A stretch of DNA of 64,000 nt from Nostoc sp. UHCC 0302. Its GTDB lineage: Bacteria; Cyanobacteriota; Cyanobacteriia; Cyanobacteriales; Nostocaceae. The stretch spans positions 5,003,484 through 5,067,483 of the forward strand of contig NZ_CP151099.1 of NCBI RefSeq assembly GCF_038096175.1, in the 5' to 3' direction. Positions within the stretch are counted from its first letter, which is position 1, and each line of letters opens with the position of its first letter. A program made the position numbers and the translations under genes. This document shows positions 37,995 to 47,343 of the stretch, piece after piece. The notes under the pieces are model-generated. The model searched no databases and had not been told where the DNA came from. It worked only from the letters and a program-made list of their open reading frames with translations.

Positions 37995-38239
37995 TATCCT
38001 TGATTTGAGCGCTTAGTAAGATATTCATCCATAGTCACGTACTCACCAACCGCATATTCAGCACGAACTGCTTGAATTTCTGCCTGTGTTTCTGCATCAT
38101 CTTCATACAGCGCTTCCTCGGCTGCAAAAATTTGTTGCTCTATTATCTCTTGAAGTTGACGTTTTTCTTCTAAATTCAGAGAAAATATTACTTCTGCTAA
38201 AGCTTCCACAGATAGTTGTAGTTTAACAATGGCTGGCAT
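37994..38239 (-). CDS. antitoxin of a RelE-type toxin-antitoxin pair
   Basis: The 81-residue protein MPAIVKLQLSVEALAEVIFS ... EYVTMDEYLTKRS has the TMDEYL C-terminal motif seen in antitoxins of this group. ATG 38239 is preferred to a start 36 codons upstream, since the family begins MPA. The stop overlaps the toxin start by 1 nt (TAATG), typical for translational coupling of such pairs. Confidence 0.8.
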   Translation of the reverse strand: MPAIVKLQLSVEALAEVIFSLNLEEKRQLQEIIEQQIFAAEEALYEDDAETQAEIQAVRAEYAVGEYVTMDEYLTKRSNQG

Positions 38240-38360
38240 TTTTATCCAATTGGTTTTGTTATTTTTCGTATTATTAATTTTAACATTTTGCATAAAAAAT
38301 AGGTGGATGAAGAGCGTACCCTTTCCACCTGTGTAATTACATGACAAATCTTTTTGTAAC

Positions 38361-38900
38361 TTAAGTTAAGTGATTTTCTAGCAAAGATGCGATCGCATCT
38401 GGATGAATATTTTTGTATTTCTTTTTACCAAGCTGTAAAACACAGTTGGGTGCGCTACTACAGCATTTTTGGCAACTAGTATGCTCAATTGTAACTTTGT
38501 CTAACAAACCGCGATCGCACAAAGTTTTTTCTAACTCTGATAACAATCCCTTACCGCCACGCTTGAGGCAACCGGACTTTTGACATACCATAATCCTCGC
38601 TTTTGGTTGAGGAGGTGGTATTTCATTTGGGCAAGTACCAATTGATGTTACCTGATAAGCTTTGAGTTGAATTGTACCTGTACGCGAGTTTAACTTACTG
38701 TGACCACAAACGCGAATTTGCTCACCAGAAACTAAAGATAAACCCAAAGAATGGCGTAACTCTTTAGGCAGTTTAACTTGCATATTTCCCGATGGAGTTG
38801 CTAACTGCAAGTATTTACATTTTCCTGGTTCATCACCAACAAAACCTAAAAACTCTCCCTCAAGGTTTAATTTTGATAACGTCAAGTATTTGTCACCCAT
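38361..38900 (-). CDS. (2Fe-2S) thioredoxin-like ferredoxin protein
   Basis: The 179-residue protein has an N-terminal region of about 95 residues with no clear motif, then CQKSGCLKRGGKGLLSELEK and HTSCQKCCSSAPNCVL, the Cys set of thioredoxin-like [2Fe-2S] ferredoxins. It ends a minus-strand run with nifT, nifZ and nifV, which suggests electron transfer or Fe-S supply for nitrogenase, but the role is inferred. It lies 96 bp downstream of nifT. Confidence 0.78.
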   Translation of the reverse strand: MGDKYLTLSKLNLEGEFLGFVGDEPGKCKYLQLATPSGNMQVKLPKELRHSLGLSLVSGEQIRVCGHSKLNSRTGTIQLKAYQVTSIGTCPNEIPPPQPKARIMVCQKSGCLKRGGKGLLSELEKTLCDRGLLDKVTIEHTSCQKCCSSAPNCVLQLGKKKYKNIHPDAIASLLENHLT

Positions 38901-38995
38901 GATTGATAAAAAGTTAGGAGTTGGGAGTGAGGAGTGAAGAGTTAGGAGTTAGGAGTTAAAATTCATAACTCACAACTCTTAACTCATAACTGATT

Positions 38996-39199
38996 TTAAG
39001 CAAGCCGTTTAGCTTCTACAGTTTGAGGTAAATTTGCTATGTCTGGCAAATCACGAAATTCCAATTCCCAACCATTTGCTAGGGTGAGAATTTTACCGTC
39101 ATTTCCATCAGTTTGTTTAACAACTTCTTCCTCAAGGTCTTTTTTAGCAACGTATACTACTAAAGTGCCGGCGTCATTCATCCGTAGCATTACTTTCAT
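38996..39199 (-). CDS. nifT: NifT/FixU protein
   Basis: The 67-residue protein [20 protein letters not shown] ... ILTLANGWELEFRDLP is diagnostic for NifT/FixU. ATG 39199 is preferred to TTG 39211 four codons earlier. It overlaps the 3' end of nifZ by 26 bp, implying translational coupling. The biochemical role of NifT is not established. Confidence 0.93.
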   Translation of the reverse strand: MKVMLRMNDAGTLVVYVAKKDLEEEVVKQTDGNDGKILTLANGWELEFRDLPDIANLPQTVEAKRLA

Positions 39200-39461
39200 G
39201 AGATTCCTCAACAGATTCTAGTTCTTTTTTCTTGCAGCCGACGACAAACCCTGTTTCTAAGAAATGCACAGCATAGATATAGGAGGTTTGCAAATATGTG
39301 CCTATACTCGCTATGTAACCAATATCTCCTTTGTTCGCTAAAACTTGGCCGACTTCCTTGCCAGGAAAAGTACCATCGTTTTTTAGCAGTTTACGAACTC
39401 TGACTTTTTCACCAATTTCAAAAGCAGGTGGCAAGTTTAGTTCTAATTCATCACGTTGCAT
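39174..39461 (-). CDS. nifZ: NifZ, nitrogenase P-cluster maturation factor
   Basis: The 95-residue protein has [20 protein letters not shown] and [24 protein letters not shown], the NifZ domain. In Azotobacter it aids maturation of the second P-cluster of the MoFe protein. It overlaps nifV by 11 bp and nifT by 26 bp. The C-terminus is short and acidic. Confidence 0.95.
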   Translation of the reverse strand: MQRDELELNLPPAFEIGEKVRVRKLLKNDGTFPGKEVGQVLANKGDIGYIASIGTYLQTSYIYAVHFLETGFVVGCKKKELESVEESHESNATDE

Positions 39462-40581
39462 GAGAATACCTCTGTTCTCTTACCAAATTCAAAAGTTCTT
39501 CTGTCGTCAAGCTGCGTTTTTTCTGTACAGATTGTTGGCGCACTGCGTCTAAAATATATTGGGTTTCTTGTGAGTTTAAGAAGATCCCATACTGCTCTAA
39601 TAAGTTAGACACTAAATGTCGACCAGAATGTTTACCAAGCACTAAACGCCGTTCCCAACCTACTTCTTCCGGCGCAAATGGTTCGTAAGTAATAGGATTT
39701 TGCAGTACACCGTGAGCATGAATCCCAGACTCGTGAGCAAAGGTATTTTCTCCGACAATTGCTTTCCAAGGTGGGACATTAGCACCTGATGCTGAAGCAA
39801 CTAATTGAGATAATTCCAGCAAACTCGGAGTATGAATACCTAAATCAACGCCGTAGATGCGTTTAATAGCCATGACAACTTCTTCTAAAGCTGCATTACC
39901 CGCTCTTTCACCTAAACCGTTAACTGTTGTATTCACAGATAATGCTCCAGCTTTCACACCTGCAAGGGCGTTAGCAGTTGCTAGACCGAAATCATTATGG
40001 GTGTGAATTTCAAGAGGAATTGATAAAGATGATACGAGTCCCTTGACTTTTGTGTAAGTGGTGAAGGGGTCGAGAACTCCTACAGTGTCGCAGAAGCGAA
40101 ACCGTGATGCACCCCATTCTTGAGCATAGAGGGCTACATCTAAAAGAAAGTTTTCATCAGCTCTAGAAGAATCTTCTCCTCCTACTGCTACCCAAAGACC
40201 TTTATCGACGGCAAAGCTAATACAGTCTTGGAGCTTTTGCAAACTTACTCGCCACTGACCATGAAATTTAGCAGCGATTTGGATACCAGAGACAGGAATA
40301 GCAATATGCACTCGCTTCAGACCACAGGCAATAGAAGCCTTAATATCTGAGATGACAGCGCGATTCCAACCCAAGAGTTTAGCTTGCAAACCTAAGTCAG
40401 AGATTGCAGATATGGCGCGAGTTTCTTCTTCACCCATTGCCGGAATCCCGACTTCCAATTCTTGCACACCAATGGCGTCAAGAAATTTAGCGATCGCAAC
40501 TTTCTCTTCTAAGTTGAAGGCAACACCTGCTGCTTGTTCGCCATCACGTAATGTAGTGTCATTAATTATGATTTGACTCAT
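39451..40581 (-). CDS. nifV: homocitrate synthase
   Basis: The 376-residue aldolase-type enzyme has [20 protein letters not shown] (catalytic Arg and metal Asp), [15 protein letters not shown] with the metal-binding His pair, [20 protein letters not shown] and [16 protein letters not shown]. It condenses acetyl-CoA and 2-oxoglutarate to homocitrate, the organic ligand of FeMo-co. GAGGAAG precedes ATG 40581. Confidence 0.97.
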   Translation of the reverse strand: MSQIIINDTTLRDGEQAAGVAFNLEEKVAIAKFLDAIGVQELEVGIPAMGEEETRAISAISDLGLQAKLLGWNRAVISDIKASIACGLKRVHIAIPVSGIQIAAKFHGQWRVSLQKLQDCISFAVDKGLWVAVGGEDSSRADENFLLDVALYAQEWGASRFRFCDTVGVLDPFTTYTKVKGLVSSLSIPLEIHTHNDFGLATANALAGVKAGALSVNTTVNGLGERAGNAALEEVVMAIKRIYGVDLGIHTPSLLELSQLVASASGANVPPWKAIVGENTFAHESGIHAHGVLQNPITYEPFAPEEVGWERRLVLGKHSGRHLVSNLLEQYGIFLNSQETQYILDAVRQQSVQKKRSLTTEELLNLVREQRYSHAT

Positions 40582-40751
40582 TGCAAACTTCCTCTTTCGG
40601 AACTATTTCTTAATATCCTTTCTCTTTACTATTCCTAGTGATGGTAAATGCTATAAATATCACAACTCATAATGCAGTATTTTTCATTCTTGATTATGAC
40701 TGAATTAGAAATACCACATCTGTATGGCAAAGAACCAAAACCCTGTATCAT

Positions 40752-40871
40752 TTACGAATGTTTTTCACTGTTGTCAGTTGAAATCTCTTCGAGTAGCAAG
40801 CAACTTATGTAGCTATTAGCAAATGCTGAACAAAGTAAGAGAGTGAACCCAGCAATTAAAGTAGAAATCAT
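40752..40871 (-). CDS. possible 39-aa membrane peptide in the nifV operon
   Basis: ATG 40871 is preceded by gaggttgcaac, a good ribosome site, and opens a frame of 39 codons to TAA 40752: MISTLIAGFTLLLCSAFANS followed by an acidic, polar tail. A single hydrophobic helix is predicted. It is too short for usual gene callers and lies between DUF2949 and nifV. No homologue recognised; translation is inferred only from the site and hydrophobicity. Confidence 0.35.
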   Translation of the reverse strand: MISTLIAGFTLLLCSAFANSYISCLLLEEISTDNSEKHS

Positions 40872-40951
40872 TGTTGCAACCTCGTATTTTTAGAGTATTT
40901 CTGTGTAGTGAAGGTAAGCGATAGTACGCAATTCCAAAGGGTTTAAATTAG

Positions 40952-41149
40952 CTATAGTTGTTCTGCTAGCCAATCAAAAATTCGTTCTAGCTGCTCTAAA
41001 TTGACTAGACCATATTGCCAAAGAAGCATTGCTAAAGGGCCATTATTTAACTCACGGTGTCGTAGTGCTGTAGCAATATCGGCTTTTGAAAGTTCGAGTT
41101 CATTGTGTAAAAAATTGAGAAATTTTATATCACTGTTGCGGGTTAACAT
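40952..41149 (-). CDS. DUF2949-family small protein
   Basis: The 65-residue protein MLTRNSDIKFLNFLHNELEL ... AIATALRHRELNNGPLAMLL is the DUF2949 family, common in cyanobacteria and often near nifV. The first family-like residue is M at 41149; the frame is open to 41203 with TTG. Function unknown. Confidence 0.8.
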   Translation of the reverse strand: MLTRNSDIKFLNFLHNELELSKADIATALRHRELNNGPLAMLLWQYGLVNLEQLERIFDWLAEQL

Positions 41150-41446
41150 AATCGGACGTTTAAGTTCTGGAGCTAGGATAGAATTAAAAATTTTCAATTC
41201 CAAGTCTTACTTGGCAATTTTGCCTTTTTAATTAGAGGCAGATGTCAGGATAATTTCAGATTTAGGAGACTGAACAAAATCTGAAACTCGGCTAAACTAC
41301 ATCAGTCTGCAACAAAATTCGTTAAGAGACAGTAACTTCAACTTCTAAACCTAAAATAGGTTTATGCATCTATGCAAACAATGCGAATAATGCTTGCGTT
41401 ATTGCTTCAGCCCTGAAATTGTATCGATTAAGTATTCGAGAAACAT

Positions 41447-41722
41447 TCAGGGTTCATCACTGTAACACCAACAACGCTCTAGCCAATCTACTAATTCGTG
41501 GCGAGATGCCAGAAATTGCATAAGTATACTGCGAATCAGAATCGCTTCTAGCAAGTTATTTACTTGCACTCGTAAAGAACCATCGGGGGGACAGGAACAA
41601 GGAATCATCAACTCTTGCAAACGGTAATAAATTCGCCAGCGATCGCATAAAGGAATCTGCAAAACTTGATCGAAGGCATCGGAACTACAAGGTGGTAACA
41701 TACTCATCTGTCTTTTGTCCAT
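41447..41722 (-). CDS. Asr1405/Asl0597-family protein
   Basis: The 91-residue protein contains IPLCDRWRIYYRLQELMIPC SCPPDG and ends in a Cys/Trp-rich tail (LVDWLERCWCYSDE). It matches the Asr1405/Asl0597 family of heterocyst-forming cyanobacteria, where asr1405 is in the nif region. Six cysteines (including CSC) suggest metal or redox binding, but this has not been shown. It lies between cysE and the DUF2949 gene. Confidence 0.78.
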   Translation of the reverse strand: MDKRQMSMLPPCSSDAFDQVLQIPLCDRWRIYYRLQELMIPCSCPPDGSLRVQVNNLLEAILIRSILMQFLASRHELVDWLERCWCYSDEP

Positions 41723-41814
41723 TGTCTTGTGTCATTTGTTATTTGTCCTACCCTGCGGGAAGCCGCATAAGCGTCTATGTCATTAGTTATTTATCCAAAA
41801 CTAATGCCCAATAA

Positions 41815-42555
41815 CTATTGACTATTGACTTTTAAAGTTTGCAATTGTTGTTCGAGTTGCTCAACGCGGGAAAGCAACGAGCGGATCACACTTGCTTCCA
41901 AATCAGGTAACTTTCCATGTTCTAGAGGACAAAGGCTGGCGGTTTCTTTTTGAGAAATAATCCGACCGGGAATCCCTACAACAGTTGAATCACAAGGGAC
42001 ATCGCGTAAAACAATTGAACCTGCACCAACACGGACGCGATCGCCAATTTGAATATTCCCCAAAACTTTCGCACCCGCCCCCACCACAACGTTGTTACCT
42101 AACGTCGGATGACGCTTACCACTTTCTTTCCCAGTTCCGCCAAGGGTAACGCCTTGGTAAATTAGTGTATGGTCTCCCACAATGGCAGTTTCACCAATGA
42201 CAACGCCCATACCGTGGTCGATAAACACACCCTTACCAATCTTTGCACCTGGGTGAATCTCAATTCCTGTCAAAAACCGCCCAATGTGAGAAATTAAGCG
42301 GGGAATAAAACCCACTCCTCGACCATGTAACCAGTGAGCGAGACGATGCAAACATAGAGCGTGCAATCCAGGATAGCAAAACACAACTTCTAGCCAATTA
42401 CGTGCTGCGGGATCGCGCTCAAATATAATGCAAAAATCACTCAATAATGGCTCAAAAAAAACGCCAGAGAGTAGATTTTTTACCACGGATGTATGTGCAG
42501 AATTCTGTGTGTTTATAGTTTGAGGATTGCTGATACTGTCTAAAGACTGTTGCAT
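41815..42555 (-). CDS. cysE: serine O-acetyltransferase in the nif region
   Basis: The 246-residue enzyme has the left-handed hexapeptide repeat: [60 protein letters not shown] and [14 protein letters not shown]. The active His is in DHGMGVVIG. It makes O-acetylserine for cysteine, needed by NifS for Fe-S assembly; nif-linked copies are called nifP in Azotobacter. ATG 42555 is preferred to TTG 42624. First gene of the nif minus-strand operon. Confidence 0.93.
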   Translation of the reverse strand: MQQSLDSISNPQTINTQNSAHTSVVKNLLSGVFFEPLLSDFCIIFERDPAARNWLEVVFCYPGLHALCLHRLAHWLHGRGVGFIPRLISHIGRFLTGIEIHPGAKIGKGVFIDHGMGVVIGETAIVGDHTLIYQGVTLGGTGKESGKRHPTLGNNVVVGAGAKVLGNIQIGDRVRVGAGSIVLRDVPCDSTVVGIPGRIISQKETASLCPLEHGKLPDLEASVIRSLLSRVEQLEQQLQTLKVNSQ

Positions 42556-42640
42556 CGGTACTGTCTGGTAAAAAGAGCCATCTGTTATTTTTATGCTTAT
42601 ATCAGGCGACTCCAAAGGGGACAATATACTAGATGCTGAT

Positions 42641-42790
42641 TGGATTTATTGGATTGATTAAGGTTGTACTCATAGCCTGAAACCCCGATTTAAGGTAAAT
42701 TTAAAATTTATCTTGGGGTAGGGGTGCTAGTGTTTCAGCATGGGGGTACTAGTATTCTTAGGGTGGGGGGTTAAGAATTTCTGTACTCAT
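42641..42790 (+). repeat. ~150-bp element upstream of cysE, related to 48779-48932
   Basis: Reading on the plus strand: ttattggattgattaaggtt, gtactcatagcctgaaaccc, then three ~22-bp units of the type ggggt.ctagtatttc, and finally ctgtactcat. The same order of blocks occurs in the opposite strand at 48779-48932. Both copies lie upstream of a nif operon and point away from the genes. Many bases differ, so this is an old or fast-evolving repeat. Confidence 0.6.
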
Positions 42791-43214
42791 TAGGAATAGC
42801 TTTGCCTGTAAGTCTTTGCAACGATTTAGGCAAGATATTTTGCGATTTATTAAGCTGTACTCACCTGCTCGCAAGAATGAGGTAGATGGGATGACATATT
42901 CAATATCTGTATCTCCAGCTACGATTACTATCTTATTATTTAGCTAGATAAAAAACAAGCTTCTTTATTTTTTTTTAGCCTTTACTGTCTGTATGTATGT
43001 ATACGTTTAAAAATATAGCTATAGTTCATAGTTTATCAAGTTCATAGTATTAGGGTACATTATGGACTTTAATCTTAACGCACCGAAAATCTCTGACAGT
43101 GCTGTACTCTCGCCAATAACACATCCTACAAAAAGACTACAGAGTGGTCAAATTCAACGTATCTTTAAAGAGAATTAGTATAACTTCATCGGAAAAATAA
43201 ATTAAGTCCATTTT

Positions 43215-43680
43215 AATAAGCAAAAAGGCTTATTACTTTCTCATTTTGCCTAAATGCTTTCTTAATATCTTTGATTACTTTCTCATTTCAGTAGATTTAG
43301 CAAGCAAAAAGGCTTATTGCTTTCTCAATATCTTTGATTACTTTCTCATTTCGGTACATTTAGCAAGTAAAAAGGCTTATTGCTTACTCAATTCAGTAAA
43401 TTTAGCAAGCAAGAAGGCTTATTGCTTACTCATTCCAGTATATCGCGTATTCATTTTAGTGTTTTCCGCAAGCAATTAGAGATATTGCTTTCTCAAAGCT
43501 GTAATTGCTTACTCATTTCAGTATATCGCGTACTCATTTTGGTGTTTTCCGCAAGCAATTAGAGATATTGCTTTCTCAAAGCTGTAATTGCTTACTCATT
43601 TCAGTAGATTCAGCAAGCAAAAAGACATATTGCTTTCTCAAATCTGTGATTGCTTTATCATTTCAGTAGTTTACGCATTC
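43215..43680 (+). repeat. imperfect 21-bp-period tandem array with AAGCAA..TTGCTT inverted units
   Basis: About 22 units of roughly 21 bp, consensus ttgcttactcatttcagtaga, alternate with aagcaaaaaggctta-type units. Starts of the aagcaa units are 43218, 43302, 43365, 43407, 43470, 43553 and 43615: spacings of 84, 63, 42, 63, 83 and 62 bp, near multiples of 21. One 83-bp block is tandemly duplicated (43421-43503 and 43504-43586). Frames on both strands are by-products. It ends 130 bp before the next gene; 42790-43214 shows nothing else. Confidence 0.8.
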
Positions 43681-43802
43681 ATAATAACTATCACTATGTA
43701 GCAAAAGCCATTAGAGATTTGCCGAAATTCTCTCAGGCTGATCAATACAAAAATTTTTTAAGGTAAAGAATATTAACCGTAATGTATTACAAGGTATAGA
43801 TA

Positions 43803-44243
43803 ATGGCTCGTCTAAAAAGAACTTCTCAAACTTTAGAAAAAGCAGAGCGTCGTGCCGCCAGCATTAGCTCAATTGATCCGAATTTAGATTTAGGCAATGG
43901 ACTCACCCAGCCTGCTTTCTCAACGCTTATTGAGAAGATGCGAACTAGGGAGAATGTATACAATACTGCCCTTTCTAACCTTGATAAATTCTACCGTGAA
44001 ATGCTAGAAACAGAGCGCGAGTTAGCAGATATGGCAGAGCATATGCTGATGGCAGTTGCTACTCGATATGGTAAAAGCAGTGTAGAGTACGGCATGGCAG
44101 GAGGAGTTCCTAAGAACCAGCGCCGCAAGGGACTGCGAGGCGAGTCACCAACTCCCAACTCACAGCAACCGTCATTAATTGCCAACGGCAACGGCAGTAA
44201 AAATAGCAACCAAAATGGAAATAAAGCAGTAGTACCCCAGTAG
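43803..44243 (+). CDS. conserved hypothetical protein
   Basis: The 146-residue protein MARLKRTSQTLEKAERRAAS ... VATRYGKSSVEYGMAGGVPK NQRRKG has a helical N-terminal half with KMRTRENVYNTALSNLDKFYREML, a basic RRKGLRG patch and a Gln/Asn-rich, low-complexity tail. I do not recognise a named domain. It lies directly after the 21-bp array. ATG 43803 has aaggta upstream. Confidence 0.6.
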   Translation: MARLKRTSQTLEKAERRAASISSIDPNLDLGNGLTQPAFSTLIEKMRTRENVYNTALSNLDKFYREMLETERELADMAEHMLMAVATRYGKSSVEYGMAGGVPKNQRRKGLRGESPTPNSQQPSLIANGNGSKNSNQNGNKAVVPQ

Positions 44244-44291
44244 TCAGCAGGGTGTGTTATGCCACTCTCTTATCATGTTCGACTTAATACT

Positions 44292-44386
44292 TCTGTCGTT
44301 GCGTACTCCTTCTCCGTAGGAGAAGGATACAAAGCGCGGCAATCCCAAAGGCTTACGTTAGCCTTGGTGTACGTTCGCAATGACAT
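44292..44386. repeat. 95-bp folded dispersed repeat (MITE-like)
   Basis: tgtcgttgcg at the left and cgcaatgaca at the right form imperfect terminal inverted repeats. Two inner hairpins are present: tccttctccgtaggagaagga and aggcttacgttagcct. It lies in the 389-bp gap between a hypothetical gene and the kinase. A related fragment (gccattgcgagtgaaacgac) is at 62166-62185. Confidence 0.65.
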
Positions 44387-44632
44387 ATAAGTGATTTTCT
44401 GGTTATGATATTACGCGCCTGAAATTGTCTATTGGACAACATTTGATAGACTCGCACACAAGCTTGTGCTTGTTCGTTGGTCAGGTTTATAGATAATAGT
44501 AAGCTTTATCTGGTGACTTATTACAAACACTGTTGCTTATAAAAACTCAATTTATCTACTATTTTGCGGTTTCTACTGGTAATAGCTTGTAGCTAGGCGA
44601 TAATAAATTCATTTGCTCATAAAAGCACAGTT

Positions 44633-46147
44633 ATGACCATCTGCCTAAATCCAGCTTGCCACAATCCGCCAAATCCTGATGGCACAATATTTTGCTCCAA
44701 CTGTGGTGTAGGATTGGTGGTGCTGAGAAACCGCTATCGCCCGATTAAATCATTAGGTGGTGGAGGATTTGGTAAAACTTATTTAGCAGAAGATATAGAT
44801 AAATTAAATGAGCGTTGTGTCATTAAACAATTTGCACCGCAAGTACAGGGGACTGGCGCACTGAATAAAGCCACAGAACTATTTGAGCAAGAAGCAAAGC
44901 GACTACAACAGTTAGGAGAACATCCTCAAATTCCTACACTGTTGGCATATTTTAAACAAGATAATCGCCTGTATTTAGTACAGCAGTTTATCGAAGGGCA
45001 GAATTTATTGGCGGAATTAAAACAGCAGGGAATTTTCAACGAACAAAAAATAAAAGAATTCTTGCTTGATTTATTAGGTATTCTCAAAACAGTTCATCAA
45101 AACAAAGTCATCCACCGCGATATCAAGCCAGAGAATATTATTCGTCGTAGTGATGGAAAGTTAGTACTGATTGACTTTGGTGCATCCAAGCAATTGACGG
45201 TGACGGTAATGATTCACCCAGGAACAACCATTGGTTCTTTTGGTTATGCACCATTAGAACAGATGGAGGGAGGTGAAGCTTACCCAGCCAGTGATTTATA
45301 TGGTGTTGGTACAACTTGCTTTTACCTAATGAGTGGAATTCCCCCTTGGCAACTTTGGCAACGACAAGGTTATGGTTGGGTTGCTAGTTGGCGAGAACAT
45401 TTACAGCAACCAATAAGTGAGAATTTGGGGCGTGTGCTGGATAAATTGTTGCAAGAAGAATACCAGCAGCGTTATCAGTTGGCTGAGGAAGTTTTACAAG
45501 CCTTAAATTTACAGCCAATACCAGTAGGTCAGCCTGTTAGACCTCCAATTAATCCACCACCTCGCGAAAAACATTCTATTCCTAAATACCTTGTTTTTAT
45601 GCCATTAATTTTATTTATGGGTGTTGGTACTGTTTATTTGCAAAGGCTGACAAATAATCCAGAAATAATAGAACAGAAAAGTGCTGTTACTTACTATAAA
45701 GAAGGATTAGAAAAATACAACAACAGAGATTTTCGCGGTGCAATTGAAGACTACACCCAAGCCCTCAAAATTAATTCTAATGATGCGGAAGCTTACATCA
45801 GTCGGGGTAATGCTCGCACTGCTTTAGGAGATAAGCAAGCTGCAATTGAAGATTACAACCAAGCCATCAACATTAATCCCAACCATGCAAATGCTTACTA
45901 CAACCGGGGTGTAGCTCGCTCTACTTCAGGAGATAAGCAAGCTGCAATTGAAGATTACAACCAAGCCATCAACATTAATCCCAGCTATGCAAGTGCTTAT
46001 TACAACCGGGGTGATGCTCGCGCTGCTTCAGGAGATAAGCAAGCTGCAATTGAAGATTTTCGTAAATCTGCTGATTTGTATAAGCAACAAGGAAAAGAAA
46101 GTCTATATCAAGATGCTCTAAACCGCATTAAACAACTTGAGGAATAA
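44633..46147 (+). CDS. serine/threonine protein kinase with N-terminal zinc ribbon and C-terminal TPRs
   Basis: N-terminal Cys pairs (CLNPACHNPPNPDGTIFCSN CG) form a zinc-ribbon-like head. The kinase domain follows: GGGGFGKTYLAED (Gly loop), CVIKQF (Lys), VIHRDIKPENII (catalytic loop), LIDFGAS (DFG). A transmembrane helix (KYLVFMPLILFMGVGTVYLQ, about residue 320) precedes three TPRs of 34 residues; their DNA repeats are almost identical over 102 bp, showing recent expansion. The TPRs would lie outside the cytoplasm. Ligand and targets are unknown. Confidence 0.9.
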   Translation: MTICLNPACHNPPNPDGTIFCSNCGVGLVVLRNRYRPIKSLGGGGFGKTYLAEDIDKLNERCVIKQFAPQVQGTGALNKATELFEQEAKRLQQLGEHPQIPTLLAYFKQDNRLYLVQQFIEGQNLLAELKQQGIFNEQKIKEFLLDLLGILKTVHQNKVIHRDIKPENIIRRSDGKLVLIDFGASKQLTVTVMIHPGTTIGSFGYAPLEQMEGGEAYPASDLYGVGTTCFYLMSGIPPWQLWQRQGYGWVASWREHLQQPISENLGRVLDKLLQEEYQQRYQLAEEVLQALNLQPIPVGQPVRPPINPPPREKHSIPKYLVFMPLILFMGVGTVYLQRLTNNPEIIEQKSAVTYYKEGLEKYNNRDFRGAIEDYTQALKINSNDAEAYISRGNARTALGDKQAAIEDYNQAININPNHANAYYNRGVARSTSGDKQAAIEDYNQAININPSYASAYYNRGDARAASGDKQAAIEDFRKSADLYKQQGKESLYQDALNRIKQLEE

Positions 46148-46450
46148 CTAGATTGTCGGGTTTTTCAAAAAGTCAGCCATATTATTCGTAAAAGGAAAAA
46201 ATTATGGTGATTGGGGTTAACCAAGATGATCTGAATCTATGCCTAACGATGTAATATAACGGCAAGCCGCTAGGTATCAATGCAATTTTTCTGCTAACTG
46301 CTGAGTGCGTTGTTCAGTTTGTTAAATTCTATCTTGAGGTGTAAGATATAGTTTGCTGAAAAGCAGGACAATCATATCAAACTTCACAAGTTTTTAACTA
46401 CTTTAGTATTAGCTGTGCTAAGACAGGGTGGATATGAATATCGAAACTCC

Positions 46451-47302
46451 ATGCAACAGGAAAAAAATCAATTCAGCCATCTTACAGCAATAGAAAGAAC
46501 TTACTTATCATTCCCTGCACAGTTGTTATTAAATCAAAATCTGCTACAAGGCAAAATACTAGATTTTGGTTGTGGATTTGGTAATGATGTTAAACTACTG
46601 CGTCAAAAAGGCTGTGATATTACAGGTTATGACCCTTATTATTTCCCCGATTATCCTCACGATAAATTCGATACTATAATTTGTTTTTATGTTTTAAATG
46701 TTTTGTTTCCTGAAGAACAGGCAAATGTTCTTATGCAAGTATCGCATTTATTAAAACCAGGAGGTAAAGCTTATTATGCTGTGAGAAGGGATATTAAGCG
46801 AGAAGGTTTTAGAGAACATTATGTTCATAAAAAGCCTACGTATCAACGTAGTGTAGAACTTCCTTTCCATTCAATTTATTTGGATGAGCGCCGAGAATTA
46901 TATCAATACAGCCATTATAATCACCAGCGGAATTCATCTAATTATTGTATATTTTGTAATCCTGGTAAACATTTAAAACTATTAACTGAATCAGCAAATG
47001 CTTATGCTGTTTTCGATGGTTATCCTATAAGTAAAGGACATATACTAGTTATTCCTAAACGCCATGTAAGCAATTATTTTGAACTACCTTTTGAAGAGCA
47101 ATCTGCTTGCTGGTATATGGTGAACAAAGTACAAGAAATTATTAAAACAGAATTTGAACCTGATGGTTTTAATGTAGGCATGAACATTAATCGAGAAGCA
47201 GGTCAAAATATTATGCATACCAGTATTCATATTATCCCTCGTTACAAAGGTGATGCTGTTTCTCCTAAAAGTGGAATCAGAAACGTTATTCCTAAAAGAT
47301 AG
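46451..47302 (+). CDS. fusion of a SAM-dependent methyltransferase and a HIT-family domain
   Basis: The N-terminal half has KILDFGCGFGNDVKLLRQKG and YDPYYFPD, a class I methyltransferase SAM motif (about residue 36), with FDTIICFYVLNVLFPEEQ further on. After about residue 155 comes a HIT domain: CIFCNPGKH (CxxC), GYPISKGHILVIPKRHVSNY and MHTSIHIIPRYKGDAV. In HIT proteins HxHxHxx is catalytic; the middle His is Ser here (codon 47222-47224). ATG 46451 chosen; GTG 46415 is possible. The stop codon lies inside a perfect palindrome. Partner substrates unknown. Confidence 0.8.
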   Translation: MQQEKNQFSHLTAIERTYLSFPAQLLLNQNLLQGKILDFGCGFGNDVKLLRQKGCDITGYDPYYFPDYPHDKFDTIICFYVLNVLFPEEQANVLMQVSHLLKPGGKAYYAVRRDIKREGFREHYVHKKPTYQRSVELPFHSIYLDERRELYQYSHYNHQRNSSNYCIFCNPGKHLKLLTESANAYAVFDGYPISKGHILVIPKRHVSNYFELPFEEQSACWYMVNKVQEIIKTEFEPDGFNVGMNINREAGQNIMHTSIHIIPRYKGDAVSPKSGIRNVIPKR

Positions 47303-47326
47303 AGACGTTGCAATGCAACGTCTCTA
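47300..47326. terminator. 27-bp palindrome with 1-nt centre between convergent genes
   Basis: tagagacgttgca (47300-47312) and tgcaacgtctcta (47314-47326) are exact reverse complements. Its first bases are the TAG stop of the methyltransferase-HIT gene. It probably terminates from both sides but also resembles dispersed Nostocales palindromes. Confidence 0.65.
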
Positions 47327-47343
47327 CAAGGGGTTTGCCAGAA

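Noticed and set aside
43215-43680. Possible CRISPR array
   Set aside because: Repeat units are short, diverged and locked to a 21-bp period with no constant repeat and unique spacers, and no cas genes nearby.
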